From: an uncultured Bacteroidota bacterium
GTDB taxonomy: Bacteria; Bacteroidota; Bacteroidia; Flavobacteriales_F; PHOS-HE28
Reading direction: 5' to 3'
Length of the DNA stretch: 41,650 bases
Assembly: GCA_902826215.1 (NCBI GenBank)
Contig: CADEDY010000022.1
Span: 20,171 to 61,820 of the forward strand
In this document: positions 33,734 to 41,650 of the stretch, piece after piece
Position numbering within the stretch: the stretch's first letter is position 1
How the letters are laid out: each line of letters starts with the position of its first letter
Translations under genes and position numbers: made by a program
Notes under the pieces: generated by a model
Told to the model about the DNA's origin: nothing
The model's input: only the letters and a program-made list of their open reading frames with translations
The model's database searches: none

Positions 33734-34720
33734 TCACTCGATCCGGAATGGGGTGGTTGTTACGCGTTGCATGTTTCCACCTTGGAAGAGCAAGCGATAC
33801 ATGCCGGGCGCCATTTCGTTCTCGCCAATGCGTGTGCTCACACGTACCCAATAGCGCAACGGCAGCACAAGGTTGTGATCGGTCCAATCGCCCCAGGGCA
33901 TGCCGCAATCCATCTGGGTGAGGTCAAAGGGAAAGCGTTCCACCCAACCGGTGTCGGTTTGCATTTCCATCCCGAGTAGCGGCATGCTGCTCGCGCAGTC
34001 TCCTGTGAGCATGATTCGGCCTGTGATACTGAGTTCAACGGTATCCGCACGCAGATCAACGATGCGAACTTCCTGGAGCGCTGGTTGCTGGGCCCAGTAG
34101 GCTGCCAAGTCTTCTTCGGTCATCGGCGGCGGTGGCACGTAGGGTCCTGACGGAGGAACCGGCGGCGGTAGGTTGCGGAAGTACTCTTCCAGGTCCGCGA
34201 GTTCCTTCTTGTAGGCCGCGTCATCTTCAGCGATCAGCTCTTTCGCAAGTTGGTTCGCGGCTTTGATCGACCACGGATCGGCAACAAGTTCCTCCACGCT
34301 GAAGCGTCCTTTGCGAAAACGGATCACTTCCGGCGTGTCGCGATCACCGCGTCGCCATGCCCGATCGATCAGCGGCTTCATATCCTCGGGGAGATCGATG
34401 CGCATGGTGTCCGAACCGCTGATCATCAGTACGTGCGACTCTGCGACACCCACGACCGGTGAATAGCCTATCCAGTGTTTGGTACTGTCCCGGAACAAGG
34501 GTCCGCCCTGCAGCGGCAATTCCTTCTCCGGCGTAAGAAAACTGCCCACCATACCATGGTATGGAATACGCTCCTTGTACTGCTGGACCAAGGCCACGCT
34601 CCTCTGCAAAGGCCGCAATGCTTGCCGGTCCTCGGCCATTGAGAAGCAGAACGAAGGCTGTGCACGTGCGCCGATCTGGACAAGAAGGAAGAAGAAGGTC
34701 AAGAGTCGATCACCCCTCAT
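33734..34720 (-). CDS. Unrecognised secreted protein (paralogue-like, gene 3 of run)
   Basis: A 328-residue protein with a signal peptide (MRGDRLLTFFFLLVQIGARA). The body has no domain I recognise. A helical region (PWSIKAANQLAKELIAEDDA) is followed by a proline-rich linker (PPPVPPSGPYVPPPP) and a C-terminal beta-rich part (LPLRYWVRVSTRIGENEM, PGMYRLLFQGGNM). The pieces DTMRIDL and PEVIRFRKGRF match DTMVVEL and PPVVIPFRSGRF in the preceding gene, so the two are probably diverged paralogues. The ATG at 34720 overlaps the previous gene's TGA by 4 bp (ATGA), indicating translational coupling. Likely periplasmic or on the surface; no lipobox or T9SS tail was seen. Confidence 0.68.
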   Translation of the reverse strand: MRGDRLLTFFFLLVQIGARAQPSFCFSMAEDRQALRPLQRSVALVQQYKERIPYHGMVGSFLTPEKELPLQGGPLFRDSTKHWIGYSPVVGVAESHVLMISGSDTMRIDLPEDMKPLIDRAWRRGDRDTPEVIRFRKGRFSVEELVADPWSIKAANQLAKELIAEDDAAYKKELADLEEYFRNLPPPVPPSGPYVPPPPMTEEDLAAYWAQQPALQEVRIVDLRADTVELSITGRIMLTGDCASSMPLLGMEMQTDTGWVERFPFDLTQMDCGMPWGDWTDHNLVLPLRYWVRVSTRIGENEMAPGMYRLLFQGGNMQRVTTTPFRIE

Positions 34721-35637
34721 CGCAGCTTCAAGATGAATGTGCCACCGTTCATGCAACTCATCAGGCTCACTTGATGATCGCCCACTGGCCAGTCACTGAT
34801 ATCCAGCCAATAGTTCACATCATCGCGTGAGTCCGTATGGAGCGTGACCGGTTCCTTCTGCTGATCCGACTGATGGGGATCGAACGTGATGGTATAGGCC
34901 GTCTGGGCACCCCACAGCGGAAAATGGACGAAGTGCGTGCCGCAATATGGTGAGCGCATCAACCATACATCGCGGTACTTTGTTTCCGGTAGGTCCAGGT
35001 CGGCAGGTACCTGAACCTGTTGATGGCAGGTATCCGTGTTCCGTTGCGTGATCACTTGGTCGTTCTTCATCGCCTTCGCCCACAGTACATCGAATTGTTC
35101 CGTCAGTTCAGTCGTTCGCGCATCAACGGTCTTGATTCCTTCTTCAACGGAATAGTAGTCCTTGTCACACCGGCTTCCCGTGGGCAGAAAACGGCCCGAG
35201 CGGAACGGGATCACCACGGGCGGCCGTCGTTCCCCTTCGCGGATCGTGGGCCGCTCGTACGCCGGCATTGGCGCGTGGATCGCCGAGAGTTCCACCACCA
35301 TGGTATCCAAACGGCGCACCACAACCACCTTCACATCCGGAGCATCCTTGCCTCGCGCCGGTGTGGCACTGAACGGTGGTAACGTCGCATCGAACAAAGG
35401 CCTCTTGCGCACCTCATCTTCGGCCGAAAGAATCACCGGATAGTGCAATGGCACGTAGTTCCACCAGTACCCGCGTTGCACGTAATACACGCTGTATTCG
35501 CCCGATAGAGGCACCAACGAACTGCTGTCTTCAACGAAGGTGTAGCGCGTCCAGTAGGGATTCTGGTCTGGATCCATACGCTGGGCACGAACCTCGAACA
35601 AAGCGAGCAGCACGGTGATCAGCAGGAAATGGCGCAT
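34717..35637 (-). CDS. Unrecognised secreted protein (paralogue-like, gene 2 of run)
   Basis: A 306-residue protein with a signal peptide (MRHFLLITVLLALFEVRAQ). The body is rich in aromatic residues and strands (YSVYYVQRGYWWNYVPLHYP, VVVVRRLDTMVVEL, RPPVVIPFRSGRF). It then has a short helical stretch (ARTTELTEQFDVLWAKAMKN) and a C-terminal part ending YWLDISDWPVGDHQ and NGGTFILKLR. No family recognised. Shared motifs and the same order of parts link it to the next gene, which overlaps it by 4 bp. It lies 18 bp after the 35656-36012 gene. All three encode secreted proteins, so a shared envelope role is likely, but its nature is not visible. Confidence 0.68.
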   Translation of the reverse strand: MRHFLLITVLLALFEVRAQRMDPDQNPYWTRYTFVEDSSSLVPLSGEYSVYYVQRGYWWNYVPLHYPVILSAEDEVRKRPLFDATLPPFSATPARGKDAPDVKVVVVRRLDTMVVELSAIHAPMPAYERPTIREGERRPPVVIPFRSGRFLPTGSRCDKDYYSVEEGIKTVDARTTELTEQFDVLWAKAMKNDQVITQRNTDTCHQQVQVPADLDLPETKYRDVWLMRSPYCGTHFVHFPLWGAQTAYTITFDPHQSDQQKEPVTLHTDSRDDVNYWLDISDWPVGDHQVSLMSCMNGGTFILKLR

Positions 35638-35655
35638 GTGTACAAAGCTGTTCAG

Positions 35656-36012
35656 CTATTCATGCACCCGCAGGTACACATGCCGGTAGTCGTAGGCGGT
35701 GAAGAAGAGCGTATCGCCTTTCAGTTCCATGGTCCAGTCGGTATCGACCAAGCTCAGTGTGTTGCCTTTCCGGGTGTATGCCAACGTGCCGATGATGTCG
35801 GATCCGGGCAGTGTGAAGTCGGCACGCCTACCCTCTTCGAAGGACACGTGGCCCGGATTCCCACAACCCTCACAGCCCTCTTGATGCGTGGCCTCGGAAG
35901 TGCCTCGGTATTCCAGGCCGTTGAGCGTGGTGGGCGTTTGGGCGTGCGCAGTAGCAAGGGCCAAAAGGACCAGCGCCGATGCGATGGCGCGGGAGGTATT
36001 CGAGTGGTTCAT
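35656..36012 (-). CDS. Small unrecognised secreted protein
   Basis: A 118-residue protein with a signal peptide (IASALVLLALATAHAQ). The mature part is beta-rich and has two close cysteines (EGCEGCGNPGHVSF), then RADFTLPGSDIIGTLAYTRK and a C-terminal hairpin (WTMELKGDTLFFTAYDYRHV). The shape recalls small lipocalin- or META-like envelope domains (strand order and the KGDTLFF turn), but I cannot assign a family. It is the first gene of the three-gene run (18 bp before the next). On its own strand a GACCTTTG box lies 13 bases before the ATG. Confidence 0.62.
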   Translation of the reverse strand: MNHSNTSRAIASALVLLALATAHAQTPTTLNGLEYRGTSEATHQEGCEGCGNPGHVSFEEGRRADFTLPGSDIIGTLAYTRKGNTLSLVDTDWTMELKGDTLFFTAYDYRHVYLRVHE

Positions 36013-36325
36013 TGTCCAGTACGCTCAAAGGTCGGGCCAAGGCATATTGGTTGACTGTACACTTCGTCCTGATCCGGGTTCAAAATGAATTTCATGGGCA
36101 AAGCGTAGCACGAATGGATGAAAAAGAGGCTTGATCGCCGCCCATTCTTCCATTCCCGGCACCGATCCTCGGATAGGGACCTACCTTGTGCCCAAGCTTG
36201 GCACATCGGCCAAGAATAGGAAGACCGAAAGCGGTCTTCGACGGAAGGCAGGATCCTTCTCGAGTCACTCACCACGTAGCTACAAGACCCGCGTTCCATT
36301 GCATCATGCAAGCGAACGCACGACC
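36013..36325. other. 313-bp intergenic region
   Basis: Lies between divergent genes (36012 minus, 36326 plus) and should hold both promoters. A GACCTTTG box before the minus gene and a TACCTTGT box at 36182-36189 on the plus strand are weak -7 candidates. No frame here looks like a real gene, and no repeat or RNA structure stands out. Confidence 0.4.
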
Positions 36326-36775
36326 ATGTCCGATCATACCCCTACCCCTGCGCGCACCCGTGCCATCCATCGCCATCTCGCAGAGAACGCTGCGAACTGC
36401 GCCAAGCACGGCATTCACATCCATGTGGATTCCATCAACGCTGGAGCGAGCTACGCCTTGTGTACCGTGGAACAACGTGGTCGACGGTTCTTCCGGCGCC
36501 ACTATTCCGAGATGGAATTGCTCTGGCGGGCCGAACAAGCGTTGGTGCCGCTGATCGGTCTCGGCATCAGCCCCTTGATCACCGTGCGCAACAACGAACG
36601 GCTGAAGACCAGCGCAACGCATCCCATTTCAATGACCCGTGCAAGCATGGATGGTCTCGCAGCGATCGCGACCTGGCTCGGCCTCACCCGATCCAACGAG
36701 GGCTTCTCTCCGTTGATGAACAAACGCGATCCCTTCGGCTGGAAAGGGGCACTCGCCGTTTCGAACGCTGTTTGA
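36326..36775 (+). CDS. Hypothetical protein
   Basis: A 149-residue, apparently cytoplasmic protein. The start at 36326 gives MSDHTPTPARTRAIHRHLAE; the longer frame upstream runs through intergenic sequence. It is basic and His-rich near the N-terminus (NCAKHGIHIHVDSINAGASY). A central piece, RRFFRRHYSEMELLWRAEQA, then ISPLITVRNNERLKTSAT, and an end at KRDPFGWKGALAVSNAV follow. No signal peptide, membrane helix or known motif was found. It stands alone, divergent from the secreted-protein run and followed after 161 bp by a T9SS gene. I do not recognise it; coding is supported by length, start and sensible composition only. Confidence 0.5.
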   Translation: MSDHTPTPARTRAIHRHLAENAANCAKHGIHIHVDSINAGASYALCTVEQRGRRFFRRHYSEMELLWRAEQALVPLIGLGISPLITVRNNERLKTSATHPISMTRASMDGLAAIATWLGLTRSNEGFSPLMNKRDPFGWKGALAVSNAV

Positions 36776-36936
36776 CCGAACGCAACGAACAATGCTCTCT
36801 ACGGGCAGCGTCGCGGTTGTGTTCGCACGTTGGATCCATTCACGCATCAGACCACCTTCCAACCGTTCCTCGTTCTGCGCACCGATCGTCCCAGCGCAAG
36901 CAACACTTCGAGCGTTGATGACATCTTCTCGGTGTG

Positions 36937-38340
36937 ATGCATCGTCTCTCCATAGCACTTTGCCTGTTCACGGGTGTTGCTGAAGCGCAGAACCTGGTAC
37001 CCAATGGCGACTTCGAATCCTATACGCAGTGCCCGGACTACGTGAGCCAGATCGATCGCGCCGAGGGATGGTCGCGCCCCACCGAGGGCACGAGCGACTA
37101 CTTCAATGCGTGCCTCGGCGTTCCATTCAGCGAAAGTGTACCGGACAACGAGTTCGGTTACGAACCTGCACATAGCGGCAATGGATATGCGGGCTTCTAT
37201 TCCTTCTTTGCCAATTCACTCGACCAAGTGCCCGGTAGTGATTACCGGGAGTACGTCACACACGCTCTGTCTGCCCCGCTCGTTCCCGGCGAGAGCTATA
37301 CCGTGGAGTTCTATGTGAGCCTCTCCGATGTCTCCAAGTATGCCGTGAACGACATCGGTGCTTTGTTGAGTGTACAACCTCCCACCCGCAATGATGATCT
37401 CACCATCACCGCTACACCACAGGTGATGAACACCTCGCTTGCGATGCTGAGCAACAAGAACGGATGGACACGGATCAGTGGTTGCATCGTGGCTGATTCG
37501 GCGTTCGCATACGTCACGGTGGGCAACTTCCACGTGGGCACGGCGACGGTCTACGAAGAGGTATCCACCTCTTATCCGCTCATCTTCTACAGCTATTACT
37601 ACGTGGATGATGTGAGCGTGCGGCACCTGAGTGCTCCGGATCTTGGGCCCGACCTCACCACCTGCGAGTCCGTCGTGATCGCTGTGCAGGAGCCGGAACC
37701 CGATGCGACCTATACGTGGAGCACGGGCGAGATGGGATACTCCATCGTTGCAGACACCGCTGGCATCTACACCGTGATGCGAGAGACGGATGGCTGCCTG
37801 CTCTCCGATACGATCGTGGTCACCATCGCCGAACCATTCGTGCTTTCGATGCCTAGCGATACCGCCGTGAACTTCTGCGAGACGACGCACGTGAACATCG
37901 GTCCGACCAACTTGCCGGCCGATGCGAATGTGATCTGGAACACGGGCGAGACGACACCCGAGATCACCATATCCGCAATCGGCCTGTACACCGTCACCGC
38001 ATCTGGCCCTACAACCTGCGGAACGAGCGCCACTGTGCATGTCCGTGATCTTTGCAGTTCACCGGTCTTTGCACCGAACGCCTTCTCCCCGAACGGCGAT
38101 GGCATCAACGATCACTGGCGACCGGTGTGGATCGCGAACGAGAACGTGGAACTGGAACTGACCATCTTCGATCGTTGGGGCCGCGCGCTCTTCGCAGGCG
38201 TGGATGACGATGTAACGTGGGACGGCACAGCGGATGGCGAACCTGTTCCCGTTGGTGTGTACACGTGGCGAGGCCGAGCGCGTGATCCGGCAACGGACAA
38301 GGATGTGCTGTTGCATGGGCGTATCGACCTGCTCCGGTGA
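36937..38340 (+). CDS. T9SS type B secreted protein with N-terminal carbohydrate-binding-like domain
   Basis: A 467-residue secreted protein. The signal peptide is MHRLSIALCLFTGVAEAQ. The N-terminal domain (about 18-225) starts with the widespread Bacteroidota signature NLVPNGDFESYTQCP, then GWSRPTEGTSDYFNAC, AHSGNGYAGFYSFF and GESYTVEFYVSLSD. Such modules precede OmpA-like or sorting domains and look like galactose-binding/jelly-roll folds. Two Ig-like modules follow (LGPDLTTCESVVIAV, DATYTWSTGEMG). A gliding-type sorting domain starts at about 374 (FAPNAFSPNGDGINDHW, LELTIFDRWGRALF, PVGVYTWRGRA). I chose the ATG at 36937 over the in-frame GTG one codon earlier. It is followed by a methyltransferase gene 46 bp downstream. 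Confidence 0.88.
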   Translation: MHRLSIALCLFTGVAEAQNLVPNGDFESYTQCPDYVSQIDRAEGWSRPTEGTSDYFNACLGVPFSESVPDNEFGYEPAHSGNGYAGFYSFFANSLDQVPGSDYREYVTHALSAPLVPGESYTVEFYVSLSDVSKYAVNDIGALLSVQPPTRNDDLTITATPQVMNTSLAMLSNKNGWTRISGCIVADSAFAYVTVGNFHVGTATVYEEVSTSYPLIFYSYYYVDDVSVRHLSAPDLGPDLTTCESVVIAVQEPEPDATYTWSTGEMGYSIVADTAGIYTVMRETDGCLLSDTIVVTIAEPFVLSMPSDTAVNFCETTHVNIGPTNLPADANVIWNTGETTPEITISAIGLYTVTASGPTTCGTSATVHVRDLCSSPVFAPNAFSPNGDGINDHWRPVWIANENVELELTIFDRWGRALFAGVDDDVTWDGTADGEPVPVGVYTWRGRARDPATDKDVLLHGRIDLLR

Positions 38341-38386
38341 TCCATCCACTTCGACGTCTTCGACGCATCGCATGCATCTTTACCGC

Positions 38387-39076
38387 ATGAACCCGATCCA
38401 GTTCCTGCGTTCGTTTTTCAAAGGACCCACGCCGCAGCAGTTGGCAGCGCAATTGCGGCAGCCGCATGGCCGCATGGCACCCAAGCTGGGCGAACACATG
38501 AACGTTGCGAACCGCACGATGTACGACGGCGCATGGAAGGCCCTCGACCTGCGCGATGGCATGCACGTGTTGGAGATCGGCTTCGGCAACGGCAACTACT
38601 TCGGTGAGCTATCGTGCTTGGCCAAGGACCTGAAGTTGTTTGGATCGGACTTCAGTCAAGCGATGGTGCTCGAAGCGACCGCCCGGAACCAGGAACTCCT
38701 TTCCACCGGCGATCTGCAATTGGTCCACAGCCCAAGTGATCGCATGCCGTTCCCTGCTACCTCGTTCGATCGCATCTTCTGTATCAATGTGATCTACTTC
38801 TGGGATGACCCGGCCGACCACTTACGCGAGGTGCGACGCGTGTTGAAACCCGGCGGCACCTTCACCGCTGTGTTCCGCAGGCGCAGCGCCATGAAGGATC
38901 TGCCGTTCGCGCCGTTCGGCTTCACCATGTACGAGCAGGCGGATTGGGAGGCGGTACTGCGCGCCAACGGTTTCGAGCCGACCAGTGCCGTGACCCTGCG
39001 CGAGGGTGTGCTCGAATTCGAAGGCTCGACCTTCTCTGCGGAAAGCGTGGTGGTCACGGCTGTGTCAGCCAAGTGA
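38387..39076 (+). CDS. Class I SAM-dependent methyltransferase (Methyltransf_11-like)
   Basis: A 229-residue soluble protein with the Rossmann methyltransferase core. Motif I is HVLEIGFGNGNYFGEL (about 60-75), which binds S-adenosylmethionine. An acidic residue after strand 2 lies in LFGSDFSQAM. Motif III-like is FDRIFCINVIYFWDDP. The post-core is LREVRRVLKPGGTFTAVFRR. It resembles UbiE/ubiquinone-menaquinone-type or small-molecule methyltransferases; the substrate cannot be told. The start at 38387 gives MNPIQFLRSFFKGPTPQQLA; the longer frame upstream overlaps the T9SS gene and was rejected. A CATCTTTA box four bases before the ATG suggests a very short leader. The dioxygenase gene follows 22 bp later, so the two may be co-transcribed. 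Confidence 0.87.
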   Translation: MNPIQFLRSFFKGPTPQQLAAQLRQPHGRMAPKLGEHMNVANRTMYDGAWKALDLRDGMHVLEIGFGNGNYFGELSCLAKDLKLFGSDFSQAMVLEATARNQELLSTGDLQLVHSPSDRMPFPATSFDRIFCINVIYFWDDPADHLREVRRVLKPGGTFTAVFRRRSAMKDLPFAPFGFTMYEQADWEAVLRANGFEPTSAVTLREGVLEFEGSTFSAESVVVTAVSAK

Positions 39077-39098
39077 GCTGTTCCTCGAACTTTGTGTG

Positions 39099-39989
39099 AT
39101 GGACCGCAAGCGTTTCCTCCTTTCACTCGCCGCTTTGCCCCTCGCCACACGTGCCATGCAACTGAACGACCTCAAGGCCGTCACCGATCACTTCAAGCCT
39201 TCCGAACGTATGCCGGTGCTCTTCCTCGGCCACGGTTCGCCGATGAATGCGATCGAAGAGAACGAATTCGTTGTGCAGTTCCGAAAGTTGGGCAACGAGC
39301 TGCCCAAGCCGCAAGCGATCCTCTGTGTTTCGGCGCACTGGGAAACGAAAGGCACGCGCGTCACCGCAATGGCCAAGCCGCGCACGATCCACGACTTCGG
39401 TGGCTTCCCGCCGGAACTCTTCGCCATGCAATACCCCGCACCCGGTAGTCCGGAGTTGGCCGTGGAGACACAGCAGTTGATCACCAGCACCCCCATTGAA
39501 TTGGACCAACAATGGGGCCTCGACCATGGCGCTTGGAGCGTGGTGAAGCACCTCTACCCCAACGCCGATGTGCCCATCATCCAAATGAGCTTGGACCGCA
39601 ACCTGAGCCCGGAGCAACACTATCGCTTGGCGCAGGAGTTGTCATCGCTGCGCGACAAGGGCGTGTTGATCATCGGCAGCGGCAACATGGTACACAACCT
39701 CGGCATGGTGGCGTGGGACAAACTGAATGAACCTTCCTACGGCTACCACTGGGCGCTGGAAGCGCGTGAGAAGATGGCGCGCCACATCCTCAACGGCGAC
39801 TTCGCACCACTGATCGACTTCCGCGCACAAGGCCGCGCTTTCGATCTGGCGATCCCCACGCCCGAGCATTACCTGCCACTGTTATACACACTTGCTTTGA
39901 AGAAGAAGGAGGAGCAAGCGTCGCTCTTCAACGATACCGCGTTGGGTGGTTCGCTGACGATGACGAGCGTGCGGATCGGGAAACAGTGA
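39099..39989 (+). CDS. ygiD: DODA-type extradiol dioxygenase (YgiD-like)
   Basis: A 296-residue member of the class III extradiol ring-cleavage dioxygenases, related to E. coli YgiD (4,5-DOPA extradiol dioxygenase) and plant DODA. Metal and active-site histidines are visible in LFLGHGSPMNA (His45), CVSAHWET (His80), TIHDFGGFP (His98), LDHGAWSVV (His143) and GSGNMVHNLG (His199). The length is close to the usual 260-290. A hydrophobic N-terminus with basic residues (MDRKRFLLSLAALPLATRA) may be a signal peptide or a Bacteroidota-type extension. The start at 39099 follows AACTTTG by four bases. It probably oxidises a small catechol; the substrate is unknown. It lies 22 bp after the methyltransferase gene and is convergent with the SBBP-repeat gene. 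Confidence 0.87.
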   Translation: MDRKRFLLSLAALPLATRAMQLNDLKAVTDHFKPSERMPVLFLGHGSPMNAIEENEFVVQFRKLGNELPKPQAILCVSAHWETKGTRVTAMAKPRTIHDFGGFPPELFAMQYPAPGSPELAVETQQLITSTPIELDQQWGLDHGAWSVVKHLYPNADVPIIQMSLDRNLSPEQHYRLAQELSSLRDKGVLIIGSGNMVHNLGMVAWDKLNEPSYGYHWALEAREKMARHILNGDFAPLIDFRAQGRAFDLAIPTPEHYLPLLYTLALKKKEEQASLFNDTALGGSLTMTSVRIGKQ

Positions 39990-40044
39990 TCGTACCAATT
40001 GACCCCGATCAGCAAGGGGTGCCATCAGTTTGTATTAAGACCTT

Positions 40045-40066
40045 CAATACCTTCGAGAAGGTATTG
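40045..40066. terminator. Hairpin between convergent genes
   Basis: CAATACCTTC and GAAGGTATTG are a perfect 10-base inverted repeat around GA, so the RNA would be a 9-bp stem with a CGAG tetraloop. It lies in the 110-bp gap between convergent stops at 39989 and 40100. No clear T-run follows, so it may act as a weak bidirectional terminator or protect 3' ends. Confidence 0.5.
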
Positions 40067-40099
40067 TGCGTCAATACACGTGCGTTCTTCAAAGCGACC

Positions 40100-41650
40100 T
40101 TACTGCACAACCAGAGTTTGCCCGTAGATCAACCGATCATGGGACGAGATCGCCAAGTGATAGACTCCGGCATCCACCTTTGAGAGGTCGAGAACTCGTG
40201 CCCCGGTCAATAGGAATTTCTGAAGCACAACACGCCCGGCGGCATCAAAGAGACGGATCTGCACAGCACCCACCTCGTCCGGAAATTGCAGTGTGATGTG
40301 GTTGCTGGCCGGATTCGGGAACATCCTGAACGAACGTGCAGGATCCGCATTTCCGAGCAGCCCAGTAGAAGGATCCACTTCCAACGCTAGGACGAATGCA
40401 TCATACCCACCCATGGCGGAAAGCGTGCTGACACCCGGTCCGGGATCAAGATCGACGTTCGTGCTCACGAAGCTCCCGGTCACTCGAACGTTACCGATCG
40501 CATCCACGGCGACAGCGCGCCCGGTGTTGTAGTTCAGCGTCCCATCGCCGACCTGACCAGCCCACAGGAATGCGCCATTCGAGTCCACCTGTTCAACGAA
40601 GATGTTCGTGTTGCTACCCGAATTCAACACGAAGCTTCCGGGACCGGGATCAAAGTCCACGCTACCCAGGAAATTGCCGGTGGTCGTCACGGTACCGTTC
40701 GCGCCGACCGCTACGCCGAAGCCCACATTGCTGTTGCCGGACCACGGACCACTAACACTGTAGGCCCAAGCAAAGGCACCATTCCCATCGTACTTCGCCG
40801 TGAATGCCGCGAAGTTGTTCGTCGAACTCAAGGTGTAATCGCTGACACCGGGATCGAAATTGCACGAACTCAGGAACGAGCCGGAGAGGTGCACGTTGCC
40901 CACGTCATCCACGGCCAATGCGTTCACTTGATCCTGCTGCGCACCGCCGAGCTGGCGGGCCCAAACGAAATTCCCGTTCTCATCCAACTTGGTGATGAAG
41001 ACATCCAGATCGCCGCCAGCTGCGGTGAGCGGGAAGGATGCAGGACCGGGATCCATGTCGCTGGTGCCGAAGAAGGTTCCACTGGTGTAGACGTTGGAAC
41101 TCGCGTCCACATCCACCGCATACCCTTCACCCGTCTCCGCCAAGTTGCGGGCCCAGATGAACTGGCCATCGCTATCCACCTTCAGCAGAAAGGCAGCCGG
41201 TGCGAGCAGGAACTCGTTCGGCCCCGGATCCATATCCGTGGCGTTGACCAAGGACCCGGTCACGTATAGATCACCTGCCGGATCAACGGCTATTGCCCGG
41301 CCGACCTCTGGAGCTGCCGTGCCGATCCGGAATGCCCACACGAACGCGCCATCCGCATCCAATTTCAAAACAAACGCTTCGTTCCCACCAGCCGCTGTCA
41401 AAGGATAACTATCCGGCCCGGGATCGAAGTCCACCGTGCCTGTAAAGTGCCCTGTGATGTACATGGCGCCAGATGCATCCACGGCTATGGCAGCACCGTT
41501 GTCGTTCCCCGTACCCCCGATGCGTCCGCCCCATACATAAGCGCCGTTCACATCCAGTTTACTGATGAGAACATCGGCGTCACCTGCGCTCGTTACGCTC
41601 GCAACATTGCCATCTGGATCGAGATTGACGGTCCCTTCGAACACTCCAAC
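40100..41650 (-). CDS. T9SS type A secreted protein with SBBP-like repeats (5' end beyond window)
   Basis: The frame is open to the right edge, with 516 codons visible, and no start is in the window; the GTG at 41644 lies inside a repeat and is not the start. The visible part is a tandem of SBBP-like propeller units of about 45-50 residues, with AVDASGAMYITGHF, TGTVDFDPGPDSYPLTAAGG and AFVLKLDADGAFVWAFRIG in each. A type A sorting tail closes the protein (FRMFPNPASNHITLQF, IRLFDAAGRVVLQKF, VDAGVYHLAISS). Export through the T9SS and surface display are expected. The gene is convergent with the dioxygenase gene, with a hairpin in the gap. The visible part has at least six units. Confidence 0.9.
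   Translation of the reverse strand, partial: VGVFEGTVNLDPDGNVASVTSAGDADVLISKLDVNGAYVWGGRIGGTGNDNGAAIAVDASGAMYITGHFTGTVDFDPGPDSYPLTAAGGNEAFVLKLDADGAFVWAFRIGTAAPEVGRAIAVDPAGDLYVTGSLVNATDMDPGPNEFLLAPAAFLLKVDSDGQFIWARNLAETGEGYAVDVDASSNVYTSGTFFGTSDMDPGPASFPLTAAGGDLDVFITKLDENGNFVWARQLGGAQQDQVNALAVDDVGNVHLSGSFLSSCNFDPGVSDYTLSSTNNFAAFTAKYDGNGAFAWAYSVSGPWSGNSNVGFGVAVGANGTVTTTGNFLGSVDFDPGPGSFVLNSGSNTNIFVEQVDSNGAFLWAGQVGDGTLNYNTGRAVAVDAIGNVRVTGSFVSTNVDLDPGPGVSTLSAMGGYDAFVLALEVDPSTGLLGNADPARSFRMFPNPASNHITLQFPDEVGAVQIRLFDAAGRVVLQKFLLTGARVLDLSKVDAGVYHLAISSHDRLIYGQTLVVQ

Noticed and set aside
41642..41644. GTG as the start of the SBBP-repeat gene
   Set aside because: It falls inside a repeat unit (GVFEGTVNLDPD), and the frame is open to the edge, so the true start is outside.

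Overview
The window looks like the chromosome of a moderately GC-rich Bacteroidota bacterium, most likely in or near the Flavobacteriales. At least eight genes encode secreted proteins ending in type IX secretion (T9SS) sorting tails, of type A (NPxxG…GxY) or type B (gliding-type, FTPNGDGxN). Shine-Dalgarno sites are weak. Several genes carry a CTTTG-like element four or five bases before the ATG, which resembles the Bacteroidota -7 box. The sensors are Reg_prop/Y_Y_Y histidine kinases. I see no tRNA, rRNA, CRISPR array or intact mobile element. The assignment comes from reading the sequence, not from a search.

Left part (1-17,000, all minus strand). In transcription order this is two modules, each a two-component system followed by a giant secreted protein. 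Module 2 is a HisKA_3-type sensor kinase (13852-16902), a NarL/LuxR-type regulator (13138-13773) and a 1,410-residue T9SS protein (8674-12906) that ends at a good intrinsic terminator. Module 1 is an Hpt phosphotransfer protein (8075-8428), a NarL/LuxR-type regulator (7373-8020), a hybrid kinase with its own receiver (3609-7376), and then a paralogue of the giant (1-3497) that runs off the left edge. The giants share an N-terminal region, a GEVED-like domain and a cysteine-rich array of about 39-residue repeats. Upstream of module 2 lies a transposase fragment.

Middle (17,400-26,100). A SprB-repeat/DUF7619-like T9SS protein, a tiny membrane protein, a ribosome hibernation factor divergent from a Crp/Fnr regulator, a small conserved protein, and a tandem pair of large T9SS proteins.

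Regulated surface locus (26,100-32,830). A membrane-anchored TPR-HTH regulator (29272-31101) lies between a divergent three-gene operon (small sorting-tail protein, outer-membrane barrel, fibre-like protein) and a downstream secreted DUF4874/DUF4832 protein. An identical 18-bp sequence occurs upstream of the operon and of the downstream gene, in the same orientation and exactly 32 nt from a TAGG element in both. This is the best candidate here for an undescribed regulated system.

Right part (32,900-41,650). A SRAP/YedK-family protein with a substituted active-site asparagine, a minus-strand run of three unrecognised secreted proteins, an unrecognised 149-residue protein, a type B sorted protein, a methyltransferase, a DODA-type dioxygenase, and a SBBP-repeat T9SS protein cut by the right edge.
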